Shown here one piece after another: positions 61,995 to 64,000 of a stretch of DNA of 64,000 nucleotides. Every line of letters starts with the position of its first letter. Positions within the stretch are counted from its first letter, which is position 1. Below the pieces are notes generated by a model. The model did not search any database. It was not told the DNA's origin and worked only from the letters and a program-made list of their open reading frames with translations. Source of the stretch: Acinetobacter calcoaceticus (GTDB lineage: Bacteria > Pseudomonadota > Gammaproteobacteria > Pseudomonadales > Moraxellaceae); contig NZ_SLVJ01000004.1 in assembly GCF_004345325.1 (NCBI RefSeq), positions 62,001-126,000 on the forward strand, given 5' to 3'. A program made the translations under genes and the position numbers.

Positions 61995-63092
61995 GTGACT
62001 GATTTTCAAAATAACGCTTCTCGACATGTCATGCTGATGGCCGCTGGTACAGGTGGACATGTCTTTCCCGCACTTGCAGTGGCAAAACAACTACAACAGC
62101 AAGGGCATCAAGTGTCTTGGTTGGCAACACCAACAGGTATGGAGAATCGTCTATTAAAACAACATGACATTCCTATTTGTCAGATTGATATTCAGGGTGT
62201 GCGTGGTAATGGTGTGCTGCGCAAATTGAAAGCACCATTCAAGATCCTCAAAGCGACCTTGAATGCGATGCAGCATATGCGCGCGATGAAGGTGGATGCT
62301 GTAGCGGGTTTTGGTGGCTATGTTGCAGGCCCTGGTGGTTTGGCTGCACGTTTATTGGGTATTCCAGTGCTAATCCATGAACAAAATGCAGTTGCGGGTT
62401 TTACCAATACTCAATTGTCGCGTATTGCAAAAACCGTATGCCAAGCATTTCCTGATACATTTGCTGCAAGCAATAAAGTGGTGACGACAGGTAATCCTGT
62501 ACGGCGCGATATTATTGAAATTTTTAATCCGTCTTTTCGTTACCAACAGCGTCAAGATACTGCACAACCGATTAAGATATTGGTTGTCGGAGGTTCTTTG
62601 GGGGCCCAAGCATTGAATCAGTGCGTACCGCAAGCCCTGAGTCAATTGCAAATTCCGCTGCAGGTGTTTCACCAATGTGGTCAAGACAAGCAAGAGAGTA
62701 CGCAGTTGGCTTATGCTACTGCACCCAGTAGCTTGCAGGTTGAAGTGCGACCATTTATAGAAGATATGGCACATGCTTACGCAGATGCTGATTTAATTAT
62801 ATGTCGTGCAGGTGCTTTGACTGTAACAGAGGTCGCAACTGCTGGTGTAGCTGCTATATTTGTACCTTTACCAAGTGCTGTGGATGACCATCAAACTGCA
62901 AATGCAAAATTTCTCGCTGATGTGGGCGCAGCAAAAATTTGCCCACAAGCCACGATGACCCCAGAGCGTTTAACCGAACTGCTGATTCCATTGATGGATA
63001 GACAGTTACTGATGGAAATGGCTGTAAAAGCACGTCAACACGCACAGGCAGATGCCACCCAGCGTGTCGTTGATTTAATTAAAGATTTGTAA
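61995..63092 (+). CDS. murG: Lipid II synthase (MurG GlcNAc transferase)
   Basis: A 365-residue peripheral membrane glycosyltransferase that adds GlcNAc to lipid I. It has MLMAAGTGGHVFPALAVAKQ, VAGFGGYVAGPGGLAARLLG, PVLIHEQNAVAGFTN and DLIICRAGALTVTEVATAGV. It starts at a GTG; the next in-frame Met is the M of VMLMAAG, which is too late. It lies 13 bp before murC, in one operon. Confidence 0.95.
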   Translation: MTDFQNNASRHVMLMAAGTGGHVFPALAVAKQLQQQGHQVSWLATPTGMENRLLKQHDIPICQIDIQGVRGNGVLRKLKAPFKILKATLNAMQHMRAMKVDAVAGFGGYVAGPGGLAARLLGIPVLIHEQNAVAGFTNTQLSRIAKTVCQAFPDTFAASNKVVTTGNPVRRDIIEIFNPSFRYQQRQDTAQPIKILVVGGSLGAQALNQCVPQALSQLQIPLQVFHQCGQDKQESTQLAYATAPSSLQVEVRPFIEDMAHAYADADLIICRAGALTVTEVATAGVAAIFVPLPSAVDDHQTANAKFLADVGAAKICPQATMTPERLTELLIPLMDRQLLMEMAVKARQHAQADATQRVVDLIKDL

Positions 63093-63105
63093 ACCCGAGT
63101 AAATT

Positions 63106-64000
63106 ATGTCTCCAACAAGCCCTGCTGATAAAGCTAAAAATCTGATTAAAGTCCCTGAGATGCGCCGTATTAAACATATCCACTTTGTGGGGATTGGCGG
63201 TGCTGGGATGTGCGGTATCGCTGAAGTATTAAAAAATCAGGGCTATAAGGTGTCTGGTTCAGATATTAAAGCTTCTAAAACCACTGCTCAGCTTGAAGCC
63301 AATGGCATCCGTGTCCATATTGGTCATGCGCTCGAAAATATTAATGGCGCCAATGTTTTGGTGGTTTCGACTGCGATTGATACTGAAAATGTAGAAATCA
63401 AAGCAGCCATTGAAAATCGAACCCCTGTGGTGCGCCGTGCCGAAATGTTGGGTGAGTTGATGCGCTACCGTCATGGTATCGCAGTTGCTGGAACCCATGG
63501 GAAGACCACCACCACGAGTTTAATCACCTGTATGTTGGCCGAGGAAAACCTTGATCCGACTTATGTGATTGGTGGTTTGCTCAATCGTACGGGCGTCAAT
63601 GCTGCATTGGGGGCCAGTCGGTTTATTGTTGCAGAAGCAGATGAATCGGATGCATCTTTCCTTTTTCTCGAGCCAATGGCTGCGGTAGTGACCAATATTG
63701 ATGCCGATCATATGGATACCTACGGCGGTAGTTTTGATGTGCTCAAAGATACCTTCGTCAAGTTCTTACATAAATTACCTTTCTATGGTTTGGCTGTGGT
63801 CTGTGGTGATGATGCCAATGTCCGTGAGATCATGCCGCGTATTGGTCGTCCAATCTTGACCTATGGATTTAATGAGGATAATGACATTCGTGCGGTTGAT
63901 GTCGATCAGAGTGGTATGCAAACCCACTTCACCGTGTTGCGTAAAGCACGTGAACCGTTCCGTGTCACGGTTAATCAACCTGGTTTACACAATGTACTCA
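63106..64000 (+). CDS. murC: UDP-N-acetylmuramate--L-alanine ligase, 3' end outside window
   Basis: The first 298 residues are present; the frame is still open at the window edge. The N-terminal part has [20 protein letters not shown] and VSGSDI (UDP-substrate domain), and the ATP loop is [39 protein letters not shown] and [15 protein letters not shown] are also family text. It ligates L-alanine to UDP-MurNAc. It lies 13 bp after murG with GAG upstream of the ATG. About 180 C-terminal residues are missing. Confidence 0.95.
   Translation, partial: MSPTSPADKAKNLIKVPEMRRIKHIHFVGIGGAGMCGIAEVLKNQGYKVSGSDIKASKTTAQLEANGIRVHIGHALENINGANVLVVSTAIDTENVEIKAAIENRTPVVRRAEMLGELMRYRHGIAVAGTHGKTTTTSLITCMLAEENLDPTYVIGGLLNRTGVNAALGASRFIVAEADESDASFLFLEPMAAVVTNIDADHMDTYGGSFDVLKDTFVKFLHKLPFYGLAVVCGDDANVREIMPRIGRPILTYGFNEDNDIRAVDVDQSGMQTHFTVLRKAREPFRVTVNQPGLHNVL

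Overview
The window looks like a chromosomal segment of an Acinetobacter species (Gammaproteobacteria, Moraxellaceae). This rests on recognisable products and gene order rather than on any database search: a dapA-bamC-purC run, serB next to an Smp-like membrane protein, purE-purK, phoB-phoR, yqiA-parE, gshA-dsbB, pyrE opposite xthA and murG-murC. The base composition is low to moderate GC, and the first ~13 kb looks richer in GC and in transport/regulator genes than the rest. I cannot fix the species. No rRNA, tRNA, CRISPR array, insertion sequence or prophage was seen.

Layout. 1-2.4 kb: a truncated MocR-type regulator opposite a BenE-type transporter. 2.5-2.9 kb: a tiny two-gene unit (ribbon-helix-helix protein plus a 37-residue lysine-rich peptide) under a near-ideal promoter that carries a palindrome. 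3.0-10.5 kb: flavin amine oxidase, a LysR regulator and, divergent from it, a tripartite drug pump (outer-membrane lipoprotein, EmrA-like adaptor, EmrB-like MFS) followed by a siderophore-interacting reductase flanked by short tandem repeats. 10.7-13.0 kb: MFS exporter opposite a LysR regulator. 13.0-13.7 kb: a gene-free block with eleven copies of TTTRAATTYAAA and several DnaA boxes, just before an MltB-type lytic transglycosylase. 15-32.9 kb: mostly housekeeping genes: purC, bamC, dapA, pncA, purK, purE, serB, dtd, an exported catalase, pncB, a rhodanese and psd. 33-44.8 kb: phoR-phoB, a TetR/SDR pair with a clear operator, MATE pump, aminotransferase, DUF445, a lipoprotein, DUF924, gshA and dsbB. 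44.9-57.9 kb: lipase-like hydrolase, yqiA-parE, OmpW, GNAT, Tsx-like channel, HPF-like protein, ankyrin-like protein, outer-membrane protein, GST, diguanylate cyclase, esterase, DUF2147, ArsC-like. 57.9-64 kb: a gene-free block with a strong candidate Csr/Rsm-type regulatory RNA, then xthA, pyrE, a membrane-anchored unknown, gshB, murG and the start of murC.

Genes that work together: pncA and pncB serve NAD salvage; purC, purE and purK serve IMP synthesis; gshA and gshB make glutathione, with a GST in between; dapA, the transglycosylase, murG and murC serve the cell wall; phoB/phoR sense phosphate; the EmrAB-type pump, two further MFS/MATE exporters and several outer-membrane proteins give the segment a transport flavour.

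The most notable signals are outside proteins: (1) a ~170-nt minus-strand transcript candidate with eight GGA motifs, two of them in AGGAU hairpin loops, ending in a good terminator (58.15-58.31 kb); (2) the palindrome array with DnaA boxes (12.97-13.65 kb); (3) the small RHH plus lysine-rich peptide module; (4) three exact-period mini-tandem repeats at gene ends.
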